This document shows positions 1-9,001 of a DNA stretch of 64,000 nt, in pieces. The notes beneath the pieces are model-generated. The model had not been told where the DNA came from and ran no database searches. It worked only from the letters and a program-made list of their open reading frames with translations. Each line of letters starts with the position of its first letter. Position 1 is the stretch's first letter. The position numbers were made by a program, and so were the translations under genes. The DNA lies in contig JBDWDN010000012.1 of assembly GCA_039977295.1 (NCBI GenBank), forward strand, positions 496,001 to 560,000, given 5' to 3'. This stretch comes from Hellea sp039977295. GTDB lineage: Bacteria; Pseudomonadota; Alphaproteobacteria; Caulobacterales; Maricaulaceae.

Positions 1-85
1 AGTGTTATGTGGCGGCATAGGACTCATTTACCCCGCTTGTCATATAAGCCGCCAATTTCCTACTGATTTCTATGCGAAATTTGCC

Positions 86-113
86 TTGACTTGAGGGGCT
101 TATGTTCTAGAAG
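86..113 (+). promoter_or_regulatory. Putative sigma70-type promoter of rpsD
   Basis: A TTGACT hexamer at 86-91 is followed after 16 bases by TAGAAG at 108-113, which fits a housekeeping -35/-10 pair with a weak -10. It would give a leader of about 90 bases before rpsD. The bases before it (1-85) show no gene. The leader has no hairpin I can define with confidence. This is a motif match only. Confidence 0.4.
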
Positions 114-208
114 GCGCGCTTAGTCACGGGTTGGTGTGGTGCCGCCGTTGTAATCGCTGTTGGATAATCTGACTAGCCGGACCACGCCGAGAAGAAGAGA
201 ATATACGC

Positions 209-829
209 ATGTCTAAGCGTCATCCTGCAAAATATAAAATCGATCGCCGTATGGGCGAAAACATCTGGGGCCGTCCTAAGTCACCTGTAAATAAGCGTGC
301 TTATCCTCCAGGACAACATGGTGCCAATGCGCGTCGTGGTAAAATGTCTGACTTTGGTACGCAGCTACGGGCCAAGCAAAAGCTTAAAGGCTATTACGGT
401 AACATCACAGAAAAACAGTTCCGCCGGACTTATGACGAAGCTAACCGTCAACGCGGCGATGCGTCTGAAAACCTTATTGGTTTGCTTGAGCGCCGTTTAG
501 ATGCTGTTGTATACCGCGCGAAATTTGTACCAACCGTATTTGCGGCGCGTCAATTTGTGAATCATGGCCATGTATTGGTCAATGGTAGCCGCGTGAACAT
601 TCCGTCTTATCGCTGTAAAGAAGGCGACGTCATTGAAGTGCGCGAAAAGTCACGCACAATGGCATTGGTTCTAGAAGCGCTTGATAGTTCTGAGCGCGAA
701 CTCCCTGATTATATCAGTGTAGATCCAAAAGGTATGCAAGCTACCTTTACACGTACGCCAAGCTTTGACGAAGTCCCATATCCTGTTGTTATGGAACCAA
801 ATCTTGTTGTGGAATTCTATTCTCGTTAA
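209..829 (+). CDS. rpsD: 30S ribosomal protein S4
   Basis: S4 binds 16S rRNA early in assembly of the 30S subunit and nucleates the body of the subunit. The 206-residue product has the expected length. It begins with the S4 N-terminal region (SKRHPAKYKIDRR, then the GQHG loop near residue 37) and continues into the S4 RNA-binding fold, with RRLDAVVYR and ARQFVNHGHVLVNG near residues 91-126. It is a single gene with its own promoter and a strong terminator just after it, as often seen for rpsD outside the large ribosomal operons of alphaproteobacteria. Identification is secure. Confidence 0.98.
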   Translation: MSKRHPAKYKIDRRMGENIWGRPKSPVNKRAYPPGQHGANARRGKMSDFGTQLRAKQKLKGYYGNITEKQFRRTYDEANRQRGDASENLIGLLERRLDAVVYRAKFVPTVFAARQFVNHGHVLVNGSRVNIPSYRCKEGDVIEVREKSRTMALVLEALDSSERELPDYISVDPKGMQATFTRTPSFDEVPYPVVMEPNLVVEFYSR

Positions 830-851
830 TCGAGACAGAAAAACGAACAGA

Positions 852-901
852 AAACCCCGCCCTTGCGTTTTGAATAAAAACGCTGGTAGCGGGGTTTTTT
901 T
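852..901 (+). terminator. Rho-independent terminator of rpsD
   Basis: The arms AACCCCGC and GCGGGGTT enclose an internal short hairpin and are followed by a run of T. It lies 22 bases after the rpsD stop codon. Confidence 0.85.
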
Positions 902-941
902 ATGGCTGTTATCTAAACCACGAGATTAATAGGCCTTGAGC

Positions 942-1520
942 CTAAGCGCGGCTCCAAATAACACGGTAATTTTTTACATTATTGGGCGCGAGGGTGACAG
1001 TTTCATCGAAACGGTAGAAGCCTGATTTTGGGAACCGGAAGCGTTGTGTGCCGTCTTTGTCATTCACAACACGCGCTGTTTCCTCGCTAATAACTTGGCA
1101 ATTGAATATCTCAACAACGAAAGCCGGTCGGCAGCGCTGAATAATGAGATCAAGCTTAGCACCTGCGGGCAGGGCATATTGCGCTTGAATGGTTTGTCCT
1201 TGCCTTAGATAGGTTCGCTTGAGGCGAAACGCGTCTGCGTAAGAGGATAGAGCAGCCCATTGACTACTCTCTGGCGCCACGGATGAGGTTGTATCCATGT
1301 CGGAGAACGACAAGATTTTGTTTAGGCCCAAATAGGCGGGAATATAGTGCAGAGCGATGTAGCACATTGCGCCGCCAATAATGAGCGTTGTCGCAGATCC
1401 AAAAGTGCGTCCTAGACCCATGGATCGGCGTCTTTTGCCAGAACTTTTGTCAATATATTGCGCATGAAATCCGGCAATGGATTTCTTGCGTCTTTTAATG
1501 TCCATGCCGAATAATGCCAT
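942..1520 (-). CDS. Hypothetical single-pass membrane protein
   Basis: I do not recognise the family. The protein has a basic cytoplasmic N-terminus (many Lys/Arg in the first 35 residues), one hydrophobic segment near residues 43-62, and then a soluble domain of about 125 residues. That domain carries a pair of cysteines (RCRPAFVVEIFNCQ), which could form a disulfide if it is periplasmic. I chose the ATG at 1520 because the reading then begins with MALFGMD; a GTG at 1541 would add seven residues and has a G-rich stretch upstream, so it cannot be excluded. It is convergent with rpsD and separated from it by the rpsD terminator. Confidence 0.7.
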   Translation of the reverse strand: MALFGMDIKRRKKSIAGFHAQYIDKSSGKRRRSMGLGRTFGSATTLIIGGAMCYIALHYIPAYLGLNKILSFSDMDTTSSVAPESSQWAALSSYADAFRLKRTYLRQGQTIQAQYALPAGAKLDLIIQRCRPAFVVEIFNCQVISEETARVVNDKDGTQRFRFPKSGFYRFDETVTLAPNNVKNYRVIWSRA

Positions 1521-1628
1521 AGCTATACCTGGTTCCCACACATGCTACGCCCCCCGATGCAGCCAAGGTTAACATAGCAAAAATGGATTTACGGAGACTT
1601 AACCCCGTTCAAAGGTGGCATTAACCAG

Positions 1629-1955
1629 TTAAGTGCTTGTTTTAACGCCTTTTTCTGACAGCAGAGTGCGGAGCTCGCCCGTTTCAAACATCTCTTTAAC
1701 AATGTCACAGCCGCCAATGAACTCACCTTTGACAAAGACTTGCGGGATGGTTGGCCAGTTATTGAACTCTTTGATGCCTTGACGAATTTCGGGGTCTTCA
1801 AGAACATTTACGCTGGCATATTCCGCGCCGACATAGTCGAGAATTTGCACGACAGTTGAGGAAAAGCCGCATTGCGGAAAAACGGGCGTGCCCTTCATGT
1901 AAAGCACAACGTCATTTTCAGTTACTGTCTTAGTGATTTTTTCTTGGGCTGACAT
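1629..1955 (-). CDS. grxD: Monothiol glutaredoxin, Grx4/GrxD type
   Basis: GrxD proteins bind a [2Fe-2S] cluster with glutathione and pass it on in iron-sulfur biogenesis, often as a heterodimer with BolA proteins. The 108 residues carry the CGFS active site (C29-S32), the TP-cis-proline motif in NNWPTIPQVFV and the GGCDI glutathione-binding motif, all diagnostic of the monothiol class. In alphaproteobacteria this gene usually sits directly after bolA; here bolA lies about 1.7 kb away on the same strand, with a gene of opposite orientation between them. Confidence 0.95.
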   Translation of the reverse strand: MSAQEKITKTVTENDVVLYMKGTPVFPQCGFSSTVVQILDYVGAEYASVNVLEDPEIRQGIKEFNNWPTIPQVFVKGEFIGGCDIVKEMFETGELRTLLSEKGVKTST

Positions 1956-2119
1956 ATTTCGACTTTCTTAAGTAATCTTCTTCCAGATAAGTTCTATTAT
2001 TCCCCGTATCAATGGCCAAGGTCTAATAAAACTGTGTTTTCTTTGCGATTTCTGAAAACCGGCCTTGACCCTCAATACATAACCTTTGAAACTGCAGGTA
2101 GGTTAAGCGGAGAATTAAG

Positions 2120-3679
2120 ATGATAAGACGACTTTTGTTGGGGATTGCGGGTTCAGTTTTACTGTTGGCATCAACAGCTCATGCAGATCCAATAATGGCG
2201 GAGTCTGAAAACATCGTTCTTTACGGCGACGTAAATCCTAAACAAGCCAAAGAGACCGTCGAAAAGATGGAAATTTATCGCAAGCTTATTATGACGCTTG
2301 GAGGTGTCAAGCCTATAGCTGATAAGCAAAAACTTACTATCTTTGCCTTTGACAATGATAGCCAACTTAGAAGTTTCACCGGGATGGGCGGCATAGCGGG
2401 TGTCTATACGCATGGCTATGATGGCCCTATCATGATGACGCCCCTGTCTGACAGTAGAAAGCAAGACACTTTTCAAAATCAAGTGGCCTTGCACGAATAT
2501 AGCCATCATGTTTTGCATGGGTATATGACGACAGCCTATCCGCGTTGGTATGATGAAGGTCACGCAAATTACCTCTCCACATTTTTAATGAGAGATGGAA
2601 CGCTCCAGGTGGGACGGGCCGCGGCGAAACATGCTCGAGAACTTATGCCCGGCCGGCTGAAATGGGTTGATGTCGAGGATGTTATCAGCGCCATTCGTGT
2701 TTATCCTTTTGCAGATAAGGGCCGAAAGCGCGGGATGATGATGAACCAGTTCTATGCGCAGAGCTGGCTTTATGTTCATTACCTTCACTCAGATAAACAG
2801 CTTTCCTCGCGTCTAGGGAATTATCTGGATTTGATTAACTCTGGCACGGAACCCTTAAAGGCATTCGAGCAAGGCTTTGGAATTTCGCCACAAGAGTTTC
2901 ATAAGGCCGCCAAAAAATACTTTGAAAATGATGAGTTTAAGGTTCAACAGTTTCAGCCCAAGCCAGAGTTTTTGAAGGTAGATGTGAAGCGTAAACGTCT
3001 GTCAAAGGCAGAACTCGATATGAAAATGGCTTTGGGTCAACGCTCATTCTTAAGTAAAAAAACTTTGAGTTCTTATCGAAAGAAACTCAACAACTATGAG
3101 CGAGAGGCAGGACAAACCGGACAATCATTGTCAGCCCGCGCCAGTTATTTCATCAATTCGCAGGAATTTGATCAAGCGGTAACTTATGCTGAGGCTGCTC
3201 TTGCCAAAGATCCTGGTGGAATCGGACCGCTTCGCGTGATGGGGGATGTGTATTTCCATAAATCGCATGATCTAAAATTCGAGGAACTGGAGGATACTGA
3301 CCCGAGAGTCTTCGAACTCAATGATGATATGAAGAAATCTATTCAGTATTTTGAAATGGCTCTTCGTAAGAATGATGAAGATTATATGTCTGTAACCCAT
3401 ATGATGTCGATATACGGAGCTTCAGATATTCCTGTCTCGCCAGCAGCGCGGTTGGCGGCTGTTGTTTACGAGGAAGTGTTTTGGGATGCAAATGATGTCA
3501 GTGGAACGCTGGACCTGTCAAATGTATATAGAAAGTCTGGTAAAATAGCACAGGCTTGCGAGTACTTTAGGACCGCAAGAAAACAGGCTGAAAACGATCC
3601 GAATAAAGATAAATATAGCTTGTTTAACCGTGTAAAGTTGATGGAACCGAACTTTTCAGGCCAGTGCGACCTAAGTTAA
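2120..3679 (+). CDS. Exported gluzincin-like metallopeptidase with C-terminal TPR region
   Basis: The N-terminus is a signal peptide (hydrophobic residues 4-19, cleavage probably after AHA). The zinc motif HEYSH is at residues 125-129, and YDEGHANYLSTF follows with a probable third ligand, E146. That arrangement is typical of the peptidase MA/gluzincin clan. Residues from about 330 to 510 look like degenerate tetratricopeptide repeats (QAVTYAEAALAKDPGG, KSIQYFEMALRKNDEDY). The substrate is unknown. The gene is read opposite to its neighbours and is bracketed by bolA and grxD. It is intact, with a purine-rich site before its ATG. Confidence 0.75.
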   Translation: MIRRLLLGIAGSVLLLASTAHADPIMAESENIVLYGDVNPKQAKETVEKMEIYRKLIMTLGGVKPIADKQKLTIFAFDNDSQLRSFTGMGGIAGVYTHGYDGPIMMTPLSDSRKQDTFQNQVALHEYSHHVLHGYMTTAYPRWYDEGHANYLSTFLMRDGTLQVGRAAAKHARELMPGRLKWVDVEDVISAIRVYPFADKGRKRGMMMNQFYAQSWLYVHYLHSDKQLSSRLGNYLDLINSGTEPLKAFEQGFGISPQEFHKAAKKYFENDEFKVQQFQPKPEFLKVDVKRKRLSKAELDMKMALGQRSFLSKKTLSSYRKKLNNYEREAGQTGQSLSARASYFINSQEFDQAVTYAEAALAKDPGGIGPLRVMGDVYFHKSHDLKFEELEDTDPRVFELNDDMKKSIQYFEMALRKNDEDYMSVTHMMSIYGASDIPVSPAARLAAVVYEEVFWDANDVSGTLDLSNVYRKSGKIAQACEYFRTARKQAENDPNKDKYSLFNRVKLMEPNFSGQCDLS

Positions 3680-3686
3680 AGTTCGG

Positions 3687-3926
3687 CTACGGCGCCCGGG
3701 TTTCGAGTGCCAGAGCATGGAGTTCGCCGTCTGCACCGTCCATTTTACCTTTTAGGGCGGCATAGACCATTTGGTGTTGCTTAACCCGGTTCATGCCTTC
3801 AAAGCTTTTGCTAACAATAACCGCTTTCCAGTGATTATTATCGCCCGCGAGGTCAATCATTTCGACATGCGCGTCTGGCATGGCGTCTTTGATCATCGCC
3901 GCTATATCTTCGCCGGTCATAGCCAT
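3687..3926 (-). CDS. bolA: BolA family protein
   Basis: Small BolA-fold protein of 79 residues with the family's DxxxHW-type element (GDNNHWKAVIVS near residues 28-39) and the helix ending in HQMVYAALKG. BolA proteins partner with CGFS glutaredoxins such as the nearby GrxD in [2Fe-2S] handling. It appears to be co-transcribed with purL: its ATG shares one base with the purL stop codon. A second ATG two codons in is an alternative start. It belongs to the YrbA/IbaG-like short BolA proteins. Confidence 0.9.
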   Translation of the reverse strand: MAMTGEDIAAMIKDAMPDAHVEMIDLAGDNNHWKAVIVSKSFEGMNRVKQHQMVYAALKGKMDGADGELHALALETRAP

Positions 3927-6127
3927 TACGCCATGAGCTCCGGTAGGAAGGCTTCGTTTTTCTCGCGTAAACCCGCGAGTGAAACATCAAAGCCGCCATC
4001 AGCCTTAATGCGGTCACCGCCAACTTTGCCGACAACTTGTGCCGCGACGCCTTTGGCCTTGGCTGTGGAGATAACAGGGTTGACGCTGTTTTCTTCAACT
4101 GCGACTAGATAACGCGCTTGGTCTTCACCAAAGAGCCAGGCATGCGTTGCGCAGCCTACGGCGCGGGAGAGATGCAATCCGATATTGCCAGCAAAAGCCA
4201 TTTCGCAGGCTGTGACAGCCAAGCCGCCATCAGAACAGTCATGGACGGCGTTAACCCGTTTGTTGCGGATGAGCTTGCGAACATAATCGCCATTACGTTT
4301 CTCTGTTTCGAGATCAACAGGCGGCGGAGCGCCTTCCTCGCGGCGAAGAATCTCGCGTAAATAGATGGATGAACCAAGCCAGCCCTCAGTCTCGCCAATA
4401 AGGATTAACGTATCGCCTTCCTTCGCGCCTTTGAGCGTAGCGATATATTCGAGGTCAGGGATGAGGCCAACGCCGCCAACGGCAGGGGTCGGCGGAATAG
4501 CAGCGCCATTGGTTTCGTTATAGAGCGAGACATTGCCTGAAACGACAGGATAATCGAAGGCGCGGCAGGCTTCGTTCATACCTTCAATTGCGCCGACAAG
4601 CTGTCCCATGATTTCGGGGCGCTCAGGATTGCCAAAGTTTAAGCAGTCAGTGATCGCAATAGGATCAGCGCCCACGCAAGTTAGGTTGCGCCATGTTTCG
4701 GCCACGCATTGTTTGCCGCCCATATAAGGGTCAGCTTGGACGTAGCGCGGGGTGCAATCTGTTGTGATCGCGACGGCTTTGTTTTTTCCGTGAATACGAA
4801 CAATCGCCGCGTCGCCGCCGCTTTGACTGCTATCAACAGTGTCAGCCATAACGTGACGGTCATATTGTTCCCATATCCAGCGCTTAGACGCGATGTCAGG
4901 GCTGCTTATGATCCGCACGAGGCAATCATCATAATCCTGTGTTTCATGCACAGCAGAGGCATCTAACACGGGTAGGGAGGCCGGAATAGCATAGGCGCGG
5001 TTCAGGTTAGGCGCGTCATCCGCCAATGGCGCAATTGGGATGTCGCAAACCTTCTTGCGGTTATGGCGCAGGACAAGGCGCCCTGTATCTGTTGTCTTGC
5101 CGATTAACGCGACATCGAGTTCCCATTTTTCAAAAATCTCATAAGCGAGCTTCTCTTTACCTGGCTTGATCACCATCAGCATGCGTTCTTGGGATTCAGA
5201 AAGCATCATCTCGTAAGGCGTCATATTCTCTTCGCGCTGCGGGACTTTATCGAGGTTAAGCGAGATGCCGACGCCGCCTTTATCTGCCATCTCAATGGAG
5301 GAGGAGGTAAGACCCGCCGCGCCCATATCTTGAATGGCGATAATCGCGTCTGTTGCCATAAGTTCTAGGCAGGCTTCGATAAGGAGCTTTTCAGTAAAGG
5401 GGTCGCCGACCTGAACCGTGGGGCGCTTTTCTTCACTATCATCATCAAATTCCGCAGACGCCATCGTTGCGCCGTGAATACCGTCGCGGCCAGTCTTGGA
5501 CCCGACATAGAAGATTGGGTTTCCAACGCCTTTAGCGGCGGAATAAAACACGTTATCAGCATCCGCAAGGCCGACGCACATTGCGTTGACCAAAATATTT
5601 CCGTTATAGCCTTTGTGGAAATTGGTTTCGCCGCCCACAGTAGGGACGCCGACGCAGTTCCCATAGCCGCCAATGCCGGCCACAACGCCGTTGACAAGCT
5701 GCTTGGTTTTCCAATGGGTCGGTTCGCCGAAACGTAGCGCGTTCATAAGCGCAATAGGCCGCGCGCCCATCGTAAAAACATCCCGCATGATCCCGCCAAC
5801 GCCTGTCGCGGCGCCTTGATAAGGCTCGATATAGGACGGGTGATTATGGGATTCCATTTTAAAGATAATCGCGTCACCATCGTCAATATCAATCACCCCG
5901 GCATTTTCGCCGGGACCTTGAATGACACGGTCGCCTGTTGTTAAAAATTTCCCGAGGTGACGGCGAGAGGATTTATAAGAGCAATGCTCTGACCACATGA
6001 CCGAGAATATGCCAAGCTCATTGATATTGGGCTCGCGGCCTAAACGGTCGAGAATAATGCCGTATTCTTCCTCAGACAGGCCATGCTCGGAGACGACTTC
6101 AGGTGTGATCTTAATCTTGTTAGTCAT
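3926..6127 (-). CDS. purL: Phosphoribosylformylglycinamidine synthase subunit PurL
   Basis: Catalytic subunit of the fourth step of purine synthesis: FGAR plus glutamine plus ATP gives FGAM. At 733 residues it is the small PurL type that needs separate PurQ and PurS, both encoded directly upstream. Visible motifs include MWSEHCSYKSS near residues 44-54, ESHNHPSY, GVGGIMRDVFTMGARP, and in the second half HDCSDGGLAVT. The start codon overlaps the purQ stop by one base, indicating translational coupling. Confidence 0.97.
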   Translation of the reverse strand: MTNKIKITPEVVSEHGLSEEEYGIILDRLGREPNINELGIFSVMWSEHCSYKSSRRHLGKFLTTGDRVIQGPGENAGVIDIDDGDAIIFKMESHNHPSYIEPYQGAATGVGGIMRDVFTMGARPIALMNALRFGEPTHWKTKQLVNGVVAGIGGYGNCVGVPTVGGETNFHKGYNGNILVNAMCVGLADADNVFYSAAKGVGNPIFYVGSKTGRDGIHGATMASAEFDDDSEEKRPTVQVGDPFTEKLLIEACLELMATDAIIAIQDMGAAGLTSSSIEMADKGGVGISLNLDKVPQREENMTPYEMMLSESQERMLMVIKPGKEKLAYEIFEKWELDVALIGKTTDTGRLVLRHNRKKVCDIPIAPLADDAPNLNRAYAIPASLPVLDASAVHETQDYDDCLVRIISSPDIASKRWIWEQYDRHVMADTVDSSQSGGDAAIVRIHGKNKAVAITTDCTPRYVQADPYMGGKQCVAETWRNLTCVGADPIAITDCLNFGNPERPEIMGQLVGAIEGMNEACRAFDYPVVSGNVSLYNETNGAAIPPTPAVGGVGLIPDLEYIATLKGAKEGDTLILIGETEGWLGSSIYLREILRREEGAPPPVDLETEKRNGDYVRKLIRNKRVNAVHDCSDGGLAVTACEMAFAGNIGLHLSRAVGCATHAWLFGEDQARYLVAVEENSVNPVISTAKAKGVAAQVVGKVGGDRIKADGGFDVSLAGLREKNEAFLPELMA

Positions 6128-6789
6128 CAGATAGACTCAATGATAGATTTGAATAGGTCTAAGCCGTCTGTGCCGCCGTGGAGCGGGTCGATGGCGCGTT
6201 CGGGATGGGGCATCATGCCAAAGACGTTTCCGGCTTGGTTACAAATCCCCGCAATATCACGCGCAGACCCGTTGGGGTTATCAGCGTAACGGAACACGAC
6301 TTGGCCTTGTTTTTCGAGCTTATTTAGCGTTTCGTCATCGGCGTAATAATTGCCGTCATGATGGGCAACAGGGAAGGTTACATCTGTCACCGCGCCATAT
6401 TTAGATGTGTAGCGGCTATCGCTATTTGTAATCTTCAATTTCTCGGGACGACAAACAAATTTCAGGCCTTTATTGCGCATTAGCGCGCCCGGGAGGAGGC
6501 CTGCTTCGGTCAGAACTTGGAAGCCGTTACAAAACCCCGCAATTGCGAGGCCTTTATTGGCCTTACTTACGAGGTCTTTAACAATCGGAGACCGAGACGC
6601 CATCGCGCCGCAGCGTAGATAGTCTCCATATGAAAAACCGCCTGGAAGAACAACGAAATCAATGCCTTGCGGCAATTCGCTCTCGCGGTGCCAGACCATT
6701 AAAGGCTTCTCGCCTGTAACTTTTTCAAGTGCCATAGCCGCGTCGCGGTTACAGTTAGATGCTGGGAATGTTATGACCGCCGTGCGCAT
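6127..6789 (-). CDS. purQ: Phosphoribosylformylglycinamidine synthase subunit PurQ (glutaminase)
   Basis: Class I glutamine amidotransferase that releases ammonia for PurL. The 220 residues show the N-terminal TFPASNCNRD element, the oxyanion region GGFSYGDYLRCGA, the nucleophile context AGFCNGFQVL (Cys near residue 87) and the His/Glu end of the triad in MMPHPERA. It starts one base inside the purS stop and its own stop overlaps purL. The order purS-purQ-purL matches the physical complex. Confidence 0.97.
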   Translation of the reverse strand: MRTAVITFPASNCNRDAAMALEKVTGEKPLMVWHRESELPQGIDFVVLPGGFSYGDYLRCGAMASRSPIVKDLVSKANKGLAIAGFCNGFQVLTEAGLLPGALMRNKGLKFVCRPEKLKITNSDSRYTSKYGAVTDVTFPVAHHDGNYYADDETLNKLEKQGQVVFRYADNPNGSARDIAGICNQAGNVFGMMPHPERAIDPLHGGTDGLDLFKSIIESI

Positions 6790-7031
6790 TAGTCTTCAAT
6801 CTCGACGCGGTAGCTTTCAATCACCGTATTGGCGAGGAGCTTTTCGCACATCTCAGTGACGCGGGTTTCTGCCGCCGCCGGATCATCGCCGCTTAGGTCA
6901 AGCTCGATAACTTTGCCTTGGCGGGCTTTGGTGACTTCTTCAAATCCGAGGTCATTAAGCGACCGCGAAATAGCGCGGCCTTGAGGGTCTAGGACGCCGG
7001 GTTTCAGGCCGACATGAATAATGGCTTTCAT
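6789..7031 (-). CDS. purS: Phosphoribosylformylglycinamidine synthase subunit PurS
   Basis: The 80-residue PurS bridges PurL and PurQ and helps channel ammonia. It has the typical opening (KAIIHVGLKPGVLDPQG) and the ferredoxin-like beta-alpha-beta pattern, with ending YRVEIED. It is 11 bases downstream of purC and overlaps purQ, so it is part of the same transcription unit. Confidence 0.95.
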   Translation of the reverse strand: MKAIIHVGLKPGVLDPQGRAISRSLNDLGFEEVTKARQGKVIELDLSGDDPAAAETRVTEMCEKLLANTVIESYRVEIED

Positions 7032-7042
7032 AGGGTGTCTCG

Positions 7043-7819
7043 CTAATCGTCGTTAGAAACTATGGATAAGTTGGGTTTGCCTTGCGGCGCTGACGCTTGG
7101 AGGATGCCCAGGCGCGTCGCGACTTCGGTATAAGCTTCAGTCACATCGCCAAGGTCGCGGCGGAAGCGGTCTTTATCCAGCTTCTTATTCGTCTCGCGGT
7201 CCCACAGACGGCAGCTATCGGGGCTAATTTCATCAGCTAGAATAACTTGATGCTCACCATTCTCTGTAGGCAAGCGGCCAAATTCAATTTTAAAGTCAAT
7301 AAGATTGATGCCGATACCTGAAAACATGCCCTGTAAGTAGTCATTGATGCGCAGCGTCATAGCAATCATTTCATCGAGTTCTGCATGTGTCGCCCATCCA
7401 AAAGCGTGAACGTGTTCTTCGGAGACAAGCGGGTCGCCCAAGTCGTCACGCTTCAAGCAAAACTCAACGATAGAGCGGGGGAGTTTTTCGCCTTCCTCGA
7501 TGCCGAGGCGCTTAGACATGGTTCCGGCGGCGACATTGCGGCAAATCACTTCTAGCGGAATGATTTCGACCTTTTTGATCAGCTGCTCGCGCATATTTAG
7601 GCGCTTAATGAAATGGGTCGGAATGCCGATTTCATCGAGGCGGACCATCACAAATTCAGAAATGCGGTTATTGAGAACACCTTTGCCGTCAAGTGTGGCT
7701 TTCTTCTGCGCGTTAAAGGCGGTGGCATCGTCTTTGAAATATTGCACTAAAGTGCCTGGCTCGGGCCCTTCATAGAGAATTTTGGCTTTGCCTTCGTAGA
7801 TTTGTTTGCGGCGGCTCAT
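7043..7819 (-). CDS. purC: Phosphoribosylaminoimidazole-succinocarboxamide synthase
   Basis: SAICAR synthase joins aspartate to CAIR in purine synthesis. The protein begins SRRKQIYEGKAKILYEG, the standard PurC N-terminus, and contains EVICRNVAAGTMSKR, then LIDFKIEFGR and ILADEISPDSCRLWD, the two family signatures. An in-frame upstream extension to 7882 exists, but I chose the ATG at 7819 because a GAGAGGG-type ribosome site lies just before it and the family starts there. Length is then 258 residues. It is the first gene of the purC-S-Q-L-bolA unit. Confidence 0.96.
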   Translation of the reverse strand: MSRRKQIYEGKAKILYEGPEPGTLVQYFKDDATAFNAQKKATLDGKGVLNNRISEFVMVRLDEIGIPTHFIKRLNMREQLIKKVEIIPLEVICRNVAAGTMSKRLGIEEGEKLPRSIVEFCLKRDDLGDPLVSEEHVHAFGWATHAELDEMIAMTLRINDYLQGMFSGIGINLIDFKIEFGRLPTENGEHQVILADEISPDSCRLWDRETNKKLDKDRFRRDLGDVTEAYTEVATRLGILQASAPQGKPNLSIVSNDD

Positions 7820-7992
7820 AATGGCCCTCTCACTCTGCCCGACTCGCGCGGCGCTACTAAAGCCGTGCCATAGCCTAATCAAACCTTAACGGCAATGTGG
7901 CATGCGCAGGAAAATTGGGGATTTCTGTCTTGTTTTGCGGGCGCTCAGTTCATACATAAAGCACTGTAAACAAGATTCTAAAAGGATGAAAC

Positions 7993-8313
7993 ATGTCAGG
8001 ATTTGACGAACGTAAAGATATGGCTGAAACGAAATATGTCATGGACGCGGCCAATGAGTTCAAAGCCGAAGCCAAGCGTAACAAAGCTTTAGGTCATTGG
8101 GCTGCGGGCTTAATGGGCAAGACAGAAGCAGAAGCTGATAAATACGCTCTTGAAGTTATTATGGCCGATATGGAAGAGGCTGGAGATGACGACGTGTTCC
8201 GTAAGCTTAAAACAGATTTGAACGCCGCAAATTCTGACGTATCAGATCAAGGCATACGTGATAAAATGGCCGTCTGCTTACAAGCCGCACGTGACGAGGT
8301 TTATGGCGCGTAA
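7993..8313 (+). CDS. F1FO-ATPase inhibitor zeta subunit (DUF1476)
   Basis: A 106-residue, largely helical acidic protein with the DUF1476 opening SGFDERKDMAETKYVMD and the KRNKALGHWAAGLMG core. In Paracoccus the family member is the zeta subunit, which binds F1-ATPase and blocks ATP hydrolysis through its N-terminus; it is nearly restricted to alphaproteobacteria. It is monocistronic, divergent from purC, and preceded by AAAGGATG. An inverted repeat follows the gene. Confidence 0.93.
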   Translation: MSGFDERKDMAETKYVMDAANEFKAEAKRNKALGHWAAGLMGKTEAEADKYALEVIMADMEEAGDDDVFRKLKTDLNAANSDVSDQGIRDKMAVCLQAARDEVYGA

Positions 8314-8351
8314 CGCCCGAAATTGATTATTAATCGATTTCAGTGGAGCGT

Positions 8352-8371
8352 CGAAACGGCTGGCCGTTTCG
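8352..8371. terminator. Hairpin between convergent genes, possible terminator
   Basis: CGAAACGGC at 8352-8360 is exactly complementary to GCCGTTTCG at 8363-8371. It lies between the DUF1476 gene and the converging thioredoxin-like gene. No T-run follows on either strand, so termination is only a guess. Confidence 0.4.
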
Positions 8372-8384
8372 GATTGCGCGGCCT

Positions 8385-8846
8385 TTAAAGCGGATTGTTG
8401 GGCTCTGGACAGGTAATGTCAAAGCTCTCGGCATTGGCCACAGCATAAGTCTTTAAGTTTTTGATATGCATGGCCATGCTCTGCGCGTCATAGGTCATGT
8501 TTACACATCCGAGAGTCCGTTTTGTGTCGCCGTCAATAATTGCCGCGAATCCCGTAATTCCCATCCATTCGTTATATTGCGAGACAAGACCGCGATCAAA
8601 AACCGTATGGGCGTTCATATCGCCATTTCCGCGTGAGATGTCGATATTGACATATTCTATACCGGGATCGCGTAACGATGTCAGCGCCTGATTTAAGGCG
8701 GGCTCGACGACTTTGCAGGGCGCGCACCAATCTGCGCTAAAGAAGACAACATAAACGTCTGGCGTAGCGCCCATACTATTTGCTGTTGACCCCAAACCTA
8801 AGGTGAGGGCGGTGGCGGCTATCGCTGTTCTAAGAAATGATTTCAT
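8385..8846 (-). CDS. Exported thioredoxin-like protein with CxxC
   Basis: A secreted thioredoxin-fold protein of 153 residues. After a signal peptide (MKSFLRTAIAATALTLGLG) comes FFSADWCAPCK, a thioredoxin active site. The usual cis-proline segment is replaced by GITGFAAIID. Two further cysteines lie in GCVN and near the C-terminus in TCPEP. I chose the ATG at 8846 because the signal peptide begins there; an upstream extension to 8909 is open but has no signal-like character. The next gene upstream is a paralog without the CxxC. The likely role is thiol redox chemistry in the periplasm; the substrate is unknown. Confidence 0.8.
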   Translation of the reverse strand: MKSFLRTAIAATALTLGLGSTANSMGATPDVYVVFFSADWCAPCKVVEPALNQALTSLRDPGIEYVNIDISRGNGDMNAHTVFDRGLVSQYNEWMGITGFAAIIDGDTKRTLGCVNMTYDAQSMAMHIKNLKTYAVANAESFDITCPEPNNPL

Positions 8847-8950
8847 TCTAACGTCTCCATTCGCCCACATTATTTGTACTTTCGTATGAACCGCACATGA
8901 AAAATACATATGATAACGCTTTCGTTACATTAGCGCATTTTGCCTCTAAC

Positions 8951-8980
8951 AAAAAAGCCCGGAACATTGTCCGGGCTTTC
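8951..8980 (-). terminator. Rho-independent terminator after the second thioredoxin-like gene
   Basis: Read on the minus strand, AAGCCCGGA and TCCGGGCTT form the stem and are followed by six T. It lies 22 bases beyond the stop codon of the 9002-9487 gene and separates it from the 8385-8846 paralog. Confidence 0.85.
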
Positions 8981-9001
8981 TAACTCTATAATCCGTTAGG
9001 A

